A DNA stretch of 64,000 nt from Streptomyces sp. CB01373. Its GTDB lineage: Bacteria > Actinomycetota > Actinomycetes > Streptomycetales > Streptomycetaceae. The position numbers and the translations under genes are program-made. The notes under the pieces were generated by a model that made no database searches, had not been told where the DNA came from, and was given only the letters and a program-made list of their open reading frames with translations. Shown here one piece after another: positions 34,698 through 44,218 of the stretch (within the stretch, counting starts at the first letter, position 1; each line of letters starts with the position of its first letter). Location: positions 124,001 through 188,000 of the forward strand of contig NZ_NNBK01000015.1 in assembly GCF_002803075.1 (NCBI RefSeq). The letters run 5' to 3'.

Positions 34698-37600
34698 ATG
34701 CAATTCGAACCGATCGCCGTCGTCGGCCGGGGCTGTGTGCTGCCCGACGCGCTCGATCCGGACACGTTCTGGGACAACGTCGCCGCGGGCCGCGCGAGCC
34801 TGTCGGCCGTCCCGGAGCGCCGGTGGCGGCTGCCCCGCCGCTGGGCCATGGGCTCGGTGGACGACCATCTCGACCGGACCTGGACCGATGTCGGCGGGTT
34901 CGTCACGGGGTTCGAGTCCGTCTTCGACCCGAGCGGCTTCCGGATGGCCCCGGAGCGGATCCTGTCCCTGGACCCGCTCTTCCACTGGGTCCTGTACGGC
35001 GTCCGGCAGGCGCTCACGGAGGCGGGCCGCGAGGGTCCGCTGCCGCGCGCGGGCCTTGTGCTGGGAAACCTGTCCTACCCCACGCCCTCGGGGGCGGCTT
35101 TCGCCGAGCACGTCTGGCTGTCCGCCCAGCAACCCCGGCTCCGTGACGCCCTGCTGACGGGAGAGCGCGGGGAGCGGCCCGACGCCCGGAACCGCTTCTC
35201 GTCCGGGCTGCCCGCCCTGCTCGCCGCACGGGCCCTCGGGCTCGGCGCGGGCGCGTGGTCCCTCGACGCCGCCTGCGCGTCGTCGCTGTACGCGGTCAAG
35301 CTGGCGTGCGACCGGCTGCACGACGGCACGGCGGACCTGATGGTGGCCGGTGCGGTCAGCCGGGCGGACCCCCTCTATCTGCACGTGGGGTTCTGCGGGC
35401 TGTCGGCGACGAGCCGTACGGGGCGCAGCCGCCCCTTCCACCGGGACGCGGACGGCCTGGTGCACGGCGAGGGCGCCGGGTTCGTCGCGCTGATGCGGCT
35501 GTCCGAGGCCCGCGCCGCCCGTCTGCCCGTGCTCGGGGTGATCCGCGGTGTCGGGTTGTCCAACGACGGGCGGGGGGCCGGGCTGATCAGTCCGTCGGAG
35601 GAGGGCCAGGTCCGTGCCATGCGCCTGGCGTACGAGGTGGCGGGCGTCGCGCCCGGGACCGTGTCGCTCGTCGAGTGCCATGCGACGGGGACGCCGGTCG
35701 GGGACGCGGTGGAGGCGCGCGCCATGGCCCGGGTCTTCGGGGCCGGTGACGACGTGCCCATCGGTTCGGCGAAGTCGAACGTCGGGCACCTGCTGGCCTC
35801 GGCGGGCGCGGCCGGGCTGCTGAAGGTACTCGGCGCGCTGCGCGCCGGGGTGCGTCCGGCGACGCTCGGGGCACAGCGGCCGCTGGAGGCGCTGGCGGGC
35901 ACGCCGTTGCGGGTGCTGGCGGCGCCGGAACCGTGGTCGGGGCCGCGCCGGGCCGCGGTGAGCGCGTTCGGGTTCGGCGGGACCAACGCCCATCTGGTGG
36001 TGGACCTTCCGGACGGCGACCCGGTGCCCGCCGCACCGCGACCGCTGCGCCCGACGTCCGCCGTGTCGCAGCCGGTCCACCCGCCGGCCGACGCCGTGAC
36101 CGCCCCGGCCCGGGTGCGGGAGTCGCCGGGCGTCCGTACACCGGTGGCGATCATCGCCCTGGGCGCCCGCGTCGGCGACGGGACCTGTACCGAGGACTTC
36201 CGTCGGGCGGTGCTCGGCGGTGAACTGCGGGGTCCCGCCACGGAGATCGCCGTGGAGTTGAGGGACCTGTGCTTCCCGCCCCTGGCCCTTCAGCGGACGG
36301 TGCGCCATCAGCTCCTGGTGCTGGAGGCGGCCCGGGAGGCCGTACGGTCGGTGTCCCTGCCTCGGGAGCGGACCATGGTGGTCGTCGGCATGGGGGTGGA
36401 CCCCGAGGTGGCCCGGGCGGGCGCCCGCTGGCGGGTTCCCCACTGGCTGGAGCAGGCCGGGCTTTCCGCCACGGCGGCGTCGGCGGGGCCGGCGCGGGAC
36501 GCGTTCGTGCCGCCCATGACCGCGGAGGCGGTGGTGGGCAGCATGCCGAACCTCGTCGCGAACCGGATCAGCACCCAACTCGACCTGGCGGGACCGGGGT
36601 TCGCGGTCTCGGCGGAGGAGGCGTCCGGACTGGTGGCGCTGGACCTGGCGGCCCGGGCCGTACGGTCGGGGGAGGTCGACGCCGCCCTCGTCGGTGCCAC
36701 CGACCTGTCCTGCGAGGCGGTGCACCGGGCAGCCCAAAGGGAGTTGGGACACGAGGACGAACCCGGGGACGCCGCCGTCGTCCTGGTCCTCAAGTCGCTG
36801 GACGCCGCGCGCAGGGACGGCGACACCGTCGTCGCCCTGCTGGACGAGGACACCCCCGGCGCGCCCGGCATGGTCATCGGAGACGGCCCCGACGCGGTGT
36901 TCGACCCGGCGTCGGCCTTCGGGCGCGCTCACGCCGCGTGCGGGCTGGTCTCCGTCGCGGTCGCGGCGCTCTCGCTGCATCACCGCGCGGTGCCCCGCTC
37001 GGGCGGTCCCGCGGACACCGCGGCCGTCGCGGACACCGCGAAGGCCGTGGTGACACCGATGGAAGGGCCCACCGCGAGTGTCCGGCTGCGCGCGGGAGAC
37101 GCACGGCCGTGGCTGCGGGGCCCGGCTCCGCGTCTGCACGTCTTCTCCGGGGCCGGCCGCCGGGAGGTGCTGGCCGCGCTGGAGGCCGGCGCGGAGTCCG
37201 GAGCCGGACCGGCCCGGCTGGCGCTCGTGGCCGACGACGACGCGTTGCCGGGCCGTGTGGAGGCGGCCCGTCGTTGGCTGGCCGGGGACGGGACCCGCCC
37301 GGCCGATGTGGCGTACCGGGACAGGCCGGTCACGGGGCAGACCGCGTTCGTGTACACCAACGGCTCTGCCGCGTACCCCGATATGGGCCGCGAGTTGATG
37401 CTCGCGCTGCCGTCGCTCGGCGAGGCCTTCCGGGCCCGGCACGGGGCCATCGGCGCACGACTGCGTTCCCGGACGGAGCGCGGGGTGTTCGACCAGATCT
37501 GGGCCGCCGCCGAACTCGCCGCCGTTCACACGGTGTTCAGCCGGGAGGTGCTCGGGCTGCGGCCGGACGCCGCTGTCGGGTACTCCTCGGGCGAGTCGGC

Positions 37601-40600
37601 CGCCCTGGTGGCGCTGGGTGCCTGGCCGGACTCGGCGAGGCTCTTCGACGTCACCCGTGACAGTGGTCTGTTCACGACCGAACTCACCGGTGAACTCAGG
37701 GCGGTCCGGAGGCACTGGGAGCGTCTGGGTGTCCAGGGCTCCCGCTGGTCCAGCCATCTGGTCACGGCGCCCCTGGAGGTGGTCCGTGCCGAGCTCGCCG
37801 CCGAGGTCGCGGTCCATCTGATGGCGGTGAACGCGCCCGGCGTCTGTGTCATCGGCGGCGAGTCCCGCGCGTGCGCGGCCGTCGTGGCGAGGATCGGCGC
37901 CGACCGGGCGATCGAGCTCGACTACGACCTGGCCGCCCACGCACCGGAGTTGGCGGAGATCCGCGAGGTGTGGCGCCAGGCGCACCACCAGGCCACCGTC
38001 GACGTGCCCGGTGTGCGGTTCTACAGCGGGGCCACCGGGCAGTCGTACCGGCCGACGGCCGAGCGGGCCGCCGAGGCCCTCACCGCGCAGGGACTGAACA
38101 CGATCGACTTCGCGGCCACGGTCGAGCAGGCGTGGGCCGACGGTGTCCGGGTCTTCGTGGAGCACGGGCCGCGCAAGCTGTGCACCGGCTGGATCAAGCG
38201 GGTGCTGGGCGACCGGGATCATGTGGCCGTCGCGCTGGACGCCCCGGGCGACACCGGGCTGCGGCAGCCCTGCCTCGCGGTGGCCGAACTCGTCGCCGCC
38301 GGGGTGCCGGTGCGCGCCGACGAGTTGTTCGCCAGGCTGGCGGAGGCCGCCGCCGAGGTTCCGCGTCCCGGGCCCGCGGTGACCGTGCCCGTACCCGCGT
38401 CTCCGGTGCTGCCGCCGGTGGAGGCGGCCCCGGTGACCCTGCCCCGGGCCCCCGAGCTGGCGCCGGTGCCGGACCGGGAGCCCGGCCGCTCCGGGGCACC
38501 GGCCTCCGTCGCCGTGCCCCGCCCCGGCGCCTCGGAGCGGCGTCCGGCGCCGAGCGTCCGGCCGACGGAACCGGACGGACGGGAGCCGCGGGTGACGGGC
38601 GCCCGTGCCGCGGTCCTGCGGCAGACCGGTCGGGTCGCCGCGCTGCACCAGGAGATCCTCGCCGGGCACGCCGAGGCCCATCAGCGGTTCCTGCGGATGT
38701 CCGCGCTCGCCGTCACCGCGCTGAGGAGCGGCGGCGTGTCCGTTCCCGTGCGGCCACCGGACCTCCCGGCCCCGCGTCCGGCTCCCGTACCGTCCGCTCC
38801 CCGCCCGCTCTCCCTGCCGTCTGTCCCTCCGGAGACGGCACCCTTGAGGCCGGGGCCGAAGTTCGACCGTGCCCAGCTGGAGCATCTCGCCTCGCGGGAG
38901 GTCTCCGCGCTGTTCGGCCCCCGGTTCGCCGAGCAGGACGCGTACGCGGTGCAGACCCGGATGCCCCAGCCGCCCATGCTGCTCGCGGACCGGGTCACCG
39001 GCATCGACGCCGTGCCGGCGGCGCTCGTCGCGCCCGGCCCGGTGCGCACCGGCGGGACGATCTGGACGGAGACCGACGTCCTGCCCGGCGGCTGGTACCT
39101 GGACTCCACCGGACGTATGCCCGCCGGGCTGATGATCGAGGCGGGCCAGGGGGATCTGCTCCTGCTCAGCTGGCTGGGCATCGACCTCCTCAACCGGGGG
39201 GAGCGCGCCTACCGGCTGCTCGGCTGCGAGGTGACGTACCACGGCAGCCCGCCGGAAGCGGGCGACACCCTGCACTACGAGATCCACGTCGACGGCCACG
39301 CGGAGCACGACGGTGTCCGGCTCGCCTTCTTCCACTACGACTGCTACGTGGACGACGAGCTCCGGCTCAGCGTCCGCGAGGGCCAGGCCGGGTTCTTCAC
39401 CCCCGAGGAGCTCGCGGGCAGCGGCGGTGTGCGGTGGGATCCCGCCGAGCGGCCGCCCGGCGACGACCTGCCGCTCGACCCGCCCGCCGTGCGCTGCGGG
39501 CGCGCTCGCTTCGACGCGGACCGGGTGCGGGCCCTGGCCCAGGGACGGCCGGCGGACTGCTTCGGCCCCGGCTGGGAGACGACGGCGGCGCACGTACGCT
39601 CACCGGGGCTCGACGACGGCAGGCTGCGGCTGCTGCACGAGGTGACGGAGTTCGACCCGGCCGGAGGTCCGTGGGGCCGCGGCTATCTGCGGGCCGAGAC
39701 CCCGCTGTCGCCGGACGACTGGTTCTTCGCGGGGCACTTCAAGAACGACCCCTGCATGCCGGGCACCCTGATGCTGCAGGGCGGCCTCCAGGCGATGGCG
39801 TTCTACCTGACCGCCCTCGGCTTCACCGTGGACCGGGACGGCTGGCGTTTCGAGCCCGTCGACGGGCTGCCCTTCAAGGCGATGTGCCGCGGCCAGGCCA
39901 CTCCGGCCGGGCGGCGCGTCGTCTACGAGGTGTTCGTGCGCGGTGTCTCGGCCGGTCCGGTGCCGACGCTGTACGCGGACGTGCTGGGCTGGGTGGACGG
40001 GACGAAGGCGTTCCTGGGCCAGGAGGTGGCGCTGCGGCTGGTGCCCGACTGGCCGCTGTCGCACTGGCGGCGCTCGGGCCCGCCCGTCGTGCAGGGCAGC
40101 GGTGCGCCGGTGCCGCTCCCGGTGCTCGGCGGGCTGGCCGAGCACCGGGAGGAGAAGCCGGTGGCGACGGCGGCCGATGGGCTCCCCTTCGGCTACGCCT
40201 CGTTGCTGGCGTGTGCCTGGGGCAGGCCGACCGAGGCGTTCGGTGCGGCGTACGAGCCGTTCGACGGCACCCGCAGGGTCGCACGGCTGCCCGGTCCGCC
40301 GTACCACTTCATGAGCCGGATCGTCTCGGTGGACGGTCCGCAGGGCGGCATGCGGGAGGGCAGCGGTGTCGTCGCGGAGTACGACGTGCCCGCGCGTGCC
40401 TGGTACTTCGAGCAGAGCGGCGGCCGTACGATGCCGCTGGCCGTCCTGATGGAGATCGCGCTGCAACCCTGCGGGTGGCTGGCCTCGTACGCGGGCAGCG
40501 CGCTGACCACCGGTACGGATCTGCTGTTCCGCAACCTGGACGGCGCGGGAACGGTCACCGGTGAGGTCACTCCGGCGACGGGCACGGTCCGCACCCATGC

Positions 40601-41321
40601 CGAACTGACGCGTGTCTCGCAGAGCGGGGACATGATCATCGAGTCGTTCCGGGTGAGGTGCACGGCCGACGGCGTGCCGCTGTTCGAACTGTCGACGACC
40701 TTCGGCTACTTCCCGCCGTCGGCCTTCGAGCACCAGCAAGGCCTCACGGTGTCGGCCGCGGACCGGGCGCGTCTCGACGAGCCCTGCGACCGCGTCGTCG
40801 ATCTGACCGCCCGGCCCGCCCGTTACTGCGCCGGGGAACCACGGCTGCCGGGCCCGATGCTGCTGATGCTCGACCGGATCACCGGCTCCTGGCCGGACGG
40901 GGGCAGCCGGGGGCTCGGGCGGCTGCGGTCGGAGAAGGACGTCGTCCCGGGCGAGTGGTTCTTCCGTGCGCACTTCTTCCAGGACCCGGTGCAGCCGGGG
41001 TCGTTGGGCGTCGAGGCCATGTGCCAGCTTCTCCAGTACCACCTGCTCGAACGCGGCGCGGCGGACGGCATCCCGCACCCGCGGTTCGAACCGGTGCTGC
41101 CCGGCCGCGAGACGACCTGGACCTACCGCGGCCAGATCACCCCGGCCAACCGGCTGATCCGGGTGGACATGGACATCGTGGAGAGCGGTACGGACGCGCG
41201 GGGGCCCTACGCGACGGCGGACGCGACGCTGTGGGGCGACGACACCTGCATCTACCGAGTGCGGGGGCTGGGCATGCGCGTGGTGTCAGACGCGGCTCCC
41301 GGGCCCTCATCCGCTCCGTGA
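34698..41321 (+). CDS. PUFA-synthase-like megasynthase KS-CLF-AT-DH-DH (PfaC/Pfa3 type)
   Basis: A 2,207-aa multienzyme, start MQFEPIAVVGRGCVLPDALD, with GAAGTGAGACC upstream and 70 bp after the previous gene. Domains: ketosynthase (about 1-450, Cys193 in DAACASS, His328 in CHATGT, His364 in VGHLLAS); chain-length-factor-like KS (about 480-790) in which Glu641 occupies the catalytic-Cys position (SAEEASG); acyltransferase (about 880-1210, Ser963 in GYSSGE, a His in LAAHAPEL); then two FabA-like double-hotdog dehydratase pairs (about 1395-1790 and 1820-2180; His1680 in GHFKNDPCMPG, His2092 in AHFFQDPVQPG). In marine PUFA clusters the AT is a separate protein (PfaB); the internal AT matches myxobacterial Pfa3, which in addition ends in an AGPAT domain absent here. 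The two dehydratases allow double-bond formation or isomerisation. Confidence 0.92.
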   Translation: MQFEPIAVVGRGCVLPDALDPDTFWDNVAAGRASLSAVPERRWRLPRRWAMGSVDDHLDRTWTDVGGFVTGFESVFDPSGFRMAPERILSLDPLFHWVLYGVRQALTEAGREGPLPRAGLVLGNLSYPTPSGAAFAEHVWLSAQQPRLRDALLTGERGERPDARNRFSSGLPALLAARALGLGAGAWSLDAACASSLYAVKLACDRLHDGTADLMVAGAVSRADPLYLHVGFCGLSATSRTGRSRPFHRDADGLVHGEGAGFVALMRLSEARAARLPVLGVIRGVGLSNDGRGAGLISPSEEGQVRAMRLAYEVAGVAPGTVSLVECHATGTPVGDAVEARAMARVFGAGDDVPIGSAKSNVGHLLASAGAAGLLKVLGALRAGVRPATLGAQRPLEALAGTPLRVLAAPEPWSGPRRAAVSAFGFGGTNAHLVVDLPDGDPVPAAPRPLRPTSAVSQPVHPPADAVTAPARVRESPGVRTPVAIIALGARVGDGTCTEDFRRAVLGGELRGPATEIAVELRDLCFPPLALQRTVRHQLLVLEAAREAVRSVSLPRERTMVVVGMGVDPEVARAGARWRVPHWLEQAGLSATAASAGPARDAFVPPMTAEAVVGSMPNLVANRISTQLDLAGPGFAVSAEEASGLVALDLAARAVRSGEVDAALVGATDLSCEAVHRAAQRELGHEDEPGDAAVVLVLKSLDAARRDGDTVVALLDEDTPGAPGMVIGDGPDAVFDPASAFGRAHAACGLVSVAVAALSLHHRAVPRSGGPADTAAVADTAKAVVTPMEGPTASVRLRAGDARPWLRGPAPRLHVFSGAGRREVLAALEAGAESGAGPARLALVADDDALPGRVEAARRWLAGDGTRPADVAYRDRPVTGQTAFVYTNGSAAYPDMGRELMLALPSLGEAFRARHGAIGARLRSRTERGVFDQIWAAAELAAVHTVFSREVLGLRPDAAVGYSSGESAALVALGAWPDSARLFDVTRDSGLFTTELTGELRAVRRHWERLGVQGSRWSSHLVTAPLEVVRAELAAEVAVHLMAVNAPGVCVIGGESRACAAVVARIGADRAIELDYDLAAHAPELAEIREVWRQAHHQATVDVPGVRFYSGATGQSYRPTAERAAEALTAQGLNTIDFAATVEQAWADGVRVFVEHGPRKLCTGWIKRVLGDRDHVAVALDAPGDTGLRQPCLAVAELVAAGVPVRADELFARLAEAAAEVPRPGPAVTVPVPASPVLPPVEAAPVTLPRAPELAPVPDREPGRSGAPASVAVPRPGASERRPAPSVRPTEPDGREPRVTGARAAVLRQTGRVAALHQEILAGHAEAHQRFLRMSALAVTALRSGGVSVPVRPPDLPAPRPAPVPSAPRPLSLPSVPPETAPLRPGPKFDRAQLEHLASREVSALFGPRFAEQDAYAVQTRMPQPPMLLADRVTGIDAVPAALVAPGPVRTGGTIWTETDVLPGGWYLDSTGRMPAGLMIEAGQGDLLLLSWLGIDLLNRGERAYRLLGCEVTYHGSPPEAGDTLHYEIHVDGHAEHDGVRLAFFHYDCYVDDELRLSVREGQAGFFTPEELAGSGGVRWDPAERPPGDDLPLDPPAVRCGRARFDADRVRALAQGRPADCFGPGWETTAAHVRSPGLDDGRLRLLHEVTEFDPAGGPWGRGYLRAETPLSPDDWFFAGHFKNDPCMPGTLMLQGGLQAMAFYLTALGFTVDRDGWRFEPVDGLPFKAMCRGQATPAGRRVVYEVFVRGVSAGPVPTLYADVLGWVDGTKAFLGQEVALRLVPDWPLSHWRRSGPPVVQGSGAPVPLPVLGGLAEHREEKPVATAADGLPFGYASLLACAWGRPTEAFGAAYEPFDGTRRVARLPGPPYHFMSRIVSVDGPQGGMREGSGVVAEYDVPARAWYFEQSGGRTMPLAVLMEIALQPCGWLASYAGSALTTGTDLLFRNLDGAGTVTGEVTPATGTVRTHAELTRVSQSGDMIIESFRVRCTADGVPLFELSTTFGYFPPSAFEHQQGLTVSAADRARLDEPCDRVVDLTARPARYCAGEPRLPGPMLLMLDRITGSWPDGGSRGLGRLRSEKDVVPGEWFFRAHFFQDPVQPGSLGVEAMCQLLQYHLLERGAADGIPHPRFEPVLPGRETTWTYRGQITPANRLIRVDMDIVESGTDARGPYATADATLWGDDTCIYRVRGLGMRVVSDAAPGPSSAP

Positions 41322-41329
41322 CGTGAGTG

Positions 41330-41372
41330 CCCGGCCGTGGCGGGCGTACTGCTCGCCGGTGGGGCGGCCGGG
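41330..41372. terminator. Terminator hairpin after the PKS operon
   Basis: CCCGGCCG (41330-41337) pairs with CGGCCGGG (41365-41372), and inside it GGCGGGC (41339-41345) pairs with GCTCGCC (41351-41357, one G-T). It sits between the convergent PKS and histidine-kinase genes and can terminate both. Confidence 0.6.
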
Positions 41373-41374
41373 TT

Positions 41375-42757
41375 TCACGGGCCCTGGCCCGTCGCCGGGA
41401 GCAGGACGACCAGCCGGGCGCCGGGGCGGTTGTCCTCGATCCGGGCGCTGCCGTGGTGGGCCGTGACGGTGTCACGGACGATGGCGAGGCCGAGGCCGCT
41501 GCCGCCGGTGTCCCGGGCGCGGGCGCCGTCGAGCCGGGTGAAGCGCCCGAAAACGCGCTCGCGGTCGGCCTCCGGGATGCCGGGTCCGTCGTCGGCGACG
41601 GTCAGTTGTGCGGTGTCGCCGAGTGTGTGGAGGCTGACGTCGATCCGGGTGCGGGCATGGCGCAGCGCGTTGTCCAGCAGGTTGCGCACGACACGGGCGA
41701 GGGCGTCCCCGTCGCCCGCCACCCGCGCGGCGCCCACGGCGTGCTGGTCGATGACGAGGCGGGTGCGCCGACGGGCTTCGCGCACCTCGGTGAAGACGAT
41801 CTCGTCCAGGTCGACGGGGCGGGCCCGCAGCCGCGGCCGGGCGTCGAGCCGTGCGAGCCGGAGCAGGTCGTCGACGAGCCGGGTGAGCCGTTCGGTCTGC
41901 GGCAGGAGCCCGGCGGCGAGGGACTGCCCGTCCCCCAGGCCGGGGTGCTGGGCCGCGACGGACAGGCGGGTGTGCAGGGTGCTCAGGGGGTTGCGCAGTT
42001 CGTGGGCCGCGTCCGCGACGAACCGCCGCTGCCGCCGGGCCGAGGTGTCCAGGCGGGCCAGCAGGTCGTTGAAGGTCGTGGCCAGCCGGCCGAGCGCGTC
42101 GTCGGCGGGCGGTACGTCGAGGCGGCGGCTCAGGTCGGACGCGGTGATCTCGGCGGTCTGGGCGCGCATGCCGTCGACGGGGCGCAGCGCACGCCCGGTG
42201 AGCAGCCACGCCACTCCGGTGAGGGCGGCGACGACCGCCGGTACGCCGGTGGCCAGGCCGACGGTGAGCTGGGCAAGACCGTGGTCGACGCTCTCGGTGG
42301 GCACGGCGACGTAGACGGTCACCGGGTCGCGGGCGGTGCCCGCGGGGATGCCGACGGCGCGCCATGTCCCGCCCGTGCCCACGGGGATGTCGTCGATGGT
42401 GTGGGCCCGCGGGGTCGCGGCCCGGCTCGCCGGGAAGGTGAAGGCGCGCGGCCGGCCACGCAGGTTGGCCGAGCTGGCCCGCACCTTCCCGTTCCCCGCG
42501 ATCACCTGGACGGCGACTCCCCCGTGGTCGGTGGTGGGCACGTCCGCCGTGGTCTGGTCGCCGTCCTGGTCCGCCGCCACGACCTGGGCTCCTTGGAAGG
42601 CGGTCTGGTCGAGTCCGCTGATCAGGCTGGCGTGCAGCCAGACGACGAGCAGCAAGGCGGCTCCGGCCAGTCCGGCGGCGATGACGGCGCCCGCGGCGGC
42701 GGTCAGCCGCAGGCGCAGTGACCGGCGGGCCCACCACGACCGGATCCCCGCGGCCAT
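41375..42757 (-). CDS. Two-component sensor histidine kinase
   Basis: A 460-aa membrane kinase starting MAAGIRSWWARRSLRLRLTA. Two transmembrane helices flank an extracytoplasmic sensor region (TM1 about 17-40; TM2 about 162-185), followed by a HAMP domain, an H-box with His252 in AHELRNPL, an N-box (NLLDNALRHA), G1 (ADDGPGIP) and G2 (GGSGLGLAIV) boxes of the HATPase domain. The OmpR-type response regulator lies immediately upstream, 3 bp before the kinase start. The signal is unknown. The gene pair faces the PKS operon and precedes, in transcription direction, nothing else, so it may regulate either neighbouring biosynthetic unit. Confidence 0.9.
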   Translation of the reverse strand: MAAGIRSWWARRSLRLRLTAAAGAVIAAGLAGAALLLVVWLHASLISGLDQTAFQGAQVVAADQDGDQTTADVPTTDHGGVAVQVIAGNGKVRASSANLRGRPRAFTFPASRAATPRAHTIDDIPVGTGGTWRAVGIPAGTARDPVTVYVAVPTESVDHGLAQLTVGLATGVPAVVAALTGVAWLLTGRALRPVDGMRAQTAEITASDLSRRLDVPPADDALGRLATTFNDLLARLDTSARRQRRFVADAAHELRNPLSTLHTRLSVAAQHPGLGDGQSLAAGLLPQTERLTRLVDDLLRLARLDARPRLRARPVDLDEIVFTEVREARRRTRLVIDQHAVGAARVAGDGDALARVVRNLLDNALRHARTRIDVSLHTLGDTAQLTVADDGPGIPEADRERVFGRFTRLDGARARDTGGSGLGLAIVRDTVTAHHGSARIEDNRPGARLVVLLPATGQGP

Positions 42758-42760
42758 TGG

Positions 42761-43438
42761 TCACCCCGTACCGCCGCGCAGCCGGTAGCCGGCACCGCGG
42801 ACGGTCTCGATGGTCCGGCGTCCGAAGGGGGCGTCGATCTTGCGGCGGAGGTAGCCGACGTAGACCTCGACGATGTTGGTGTCGCCGTCGAAGTGCTCGT
42901 CCCACACGTGGGTGAGGATGTCCGCCTTGCTGATCACCTCGTCGGGGTGCCTGAGCAGGTATTCCAGGAGAGTGAACTCGCGTGCGGTCAGGTCGATGTC
43001 GCGGTGGCCACGGCGGCAGCGGCGACGTGCCGGGTCGAGCGCGAGGTCGCCGACGGTGAGGACGGCGGGGCGGGCGGGTGCGCCGCGCCGCAGCAGGGCC
43101 CTGAGGCGGGCGACGAGCACGACGTAGGAGAAGGGCTTGCTCAGGTAGTCGTCGGCGCCGAGGTCGAGGGCGTCGGCCTCGTCGTACTCCCCGTCCTTGG
43201 CGGTGAGGACCAGCACCGGGGTCCAGGTCCGGGCCGCCCGCAGACGTTTGAGGACCTCGTAGCCGGACAGGCCCGGCAGCATGATGTCGAGCACGATGAC
43301 GTCGTACGGTTCGTGGAGCGCCCGCCAGAGTCCGTCCGGGCCGTCGTGTGCCAGGTCCGAGACGAAGCCCTCCGTGGCAAGTCCGTCGGCGATGGCCTCG
43401 GCGAGTGCCTGCTCGTCCTCGATGATCAACGTCCGCAT
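42761..43438 (-). CDS. OmpR/PhoB-family response regulator
   Basis: A 225-aa regulator starting MRTLIIEDEQALAEAIADGL. The receiver domain has Asp51 (phosphoacceptor, in VLDIMLPGLSG), Lys in LTAKDGEYDEA and the acidic pocket Glu7-Asp8. The C-terminal winged helix spans about residues 125-222, ending DTNIVEVYVGYLRRK and TVRGAGYRL. It forms an operon with the kinase. A motif with two half-sites 11 bp apart (GTGAGA-N5-GAGAGA, 43487-43503) about 50 bp upstream of its start matches a better copy upstream of the Pls gene and is probably its own binding site. Confidence 0.92.
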   Translation of the reverse strand: MRTLIIEDEQALAEAIADGLATEGFVSDLAHDGPDGLWRALHEPYDVIVLDIMLPGLSGYEVLKRLRAARTWTPVLVLTAKDGEYDEADALDLGADDYLSKPFSYVVLVARLRALLRRGAPARPAVLTVGDLALDPARRRCRRGHRDIDLTAREFTLLEYLLRHPDEVISKADILTHVWDEHFDGDTNIVEVYVGYLRRKIDAPFGRRTIETVRGAGYRLRGGTG

Positions 43439-43486
43439 GGCAGCCTCAGGAACAACGATAGCTCCGGACGGGAGCCTCCGTTTTCC

Positions 43487-43503
43487 GTGAGAAAGCCGAG
43501 AGA
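43487..43503. promoter_or_regulatory. Direct repeat with 11-bp period, candidate response-regulator site
   Basis: GTGAGA-AAGCC-GAGAGA: two xxGAGA half-sites 11 bp apart, about 50 bp upstream of the response-regulator start and just beyond the BPL_N stop. Its similarity to the CTGAGA repeat at 48380-48396 suggests the same OmpR-type protein binds both; this is inference from spacing and sequence. Confidence 0.35.
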
Positions 43504-43525
43504 CGTGTGCGCTACGGCGGTGGGG

Positions 43526-44218
43526 TCATTCCTCCATCACGGATTCCACCAGGTCCATGGCCAGGTCCAGGGTGTCGTGCACCGGCAGGCCGTGGTCGGT
43601 GTACCAGTCGGTCGTCGCCTCCGGGTGGGGACCGGTGACCGCCACCCGCCCGCGGCCGAAGGGGGTCACGAGGGCGGCGGGGGTGCCGTTGTCGTAGGTG
43701 GCGAGGACGGTGGCGTCGGCGTGCTCGTCGAGGACGAAGAAGGGGCCGTCCTGGAAGAAGACGGTGCGGGGCCTGCCTCCCCAGTTGACCGTGACGAGGG
43801 TGTCGCTGTCGTCGTGGACGGTGGCTCCGGGGGAGGAGATGTACTGGTCGGTGTCGCCGGGGAGCAGGCCGAAGCCCGGGGTGGCCCCGGCGAGGTAGCC
43901 GCCGAGGCAGAACCCGAGGTAGCGCCCGCCGTCGCGGACGAAGTCGCGGATCTCCCGGCGCCGCCGCCGCAGTCTCCGGTAGGCGGACGCGAGCGTGCCC
44001 CCTCCGGGCTGGGCGTACAGCGCGGCCTCGGTGAGGATCTCGGCCGACAGCGGGAGCGCTTCGTTCGGGCCGGTGTAGCGGACGTCGAGGTTCCACGGCC
44101 CGGCGGAGAGCAGTGCGGCGACCGCCTCGGGGCAGCCGGGCAGCGAGGCCGGGCCGTGGTAGACGAGGGCGAGGGGGCGGCGCCCGGCGGCGGCCCCTGA
44201 GTGCCCCGGGTGTGTCAT
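43526..44218 (-). CDS. BPL_N / glutamine-amidotransferase-like domain protein
   Basis: A 230-aa protein starting MTHPGHSGAAAGRRPLALVY at an ATG that overlaps the Pls stop (ATGA). It resembles the N-terminal 'BPL_N' domain of biotin-protein ligases, a class-I GATase-like fold: the loop RYLGFCLGGYLAG (residues 99-111) with Cys104 as nucleophile, YAQPGGG (about 68-74) and a C-terminal TGPHPEA. True amidotransferase His/Glu triad partners are not certain from the sequence. Tight coupling with the Pls-type synthetase suggests it processes, transfers or hydrolyses the amino-acid product of that enzyme, for example as a peptidase-like or amidase step. Function unknown. Confidence 0.75.
   Translation of the reverse strand: MTHPGHSGAAAGRRPLALVYHGPASLPGCPEAVAALLSAGPWNLDVRYTGPNEALPLSAEILTEAALYAQPGGGTLASAYRRLRRRRREIRDFVRDGGRYLGFCLGGYLAGATPGFGLLPGDTDQYISSPGATVHDDSDTLVTVNWGGRPRTVFFQDGPFFVLDEHADATVLATYDNGTPAALVTPFGRGRVAVTGPHPEATTDWYTDHGLPVHDTLDLAMDLVESVMEE

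Noticed and set aside
34560..39593. 1,677-aa open frame on the minus strand across the second PKS gene
   Set aside because: Antisense frame of a high-G+C coding region; its composition is Arg/Gly/Pro-rich with no motif, while the plus strand encodes clear KS-CLF-AT domains.
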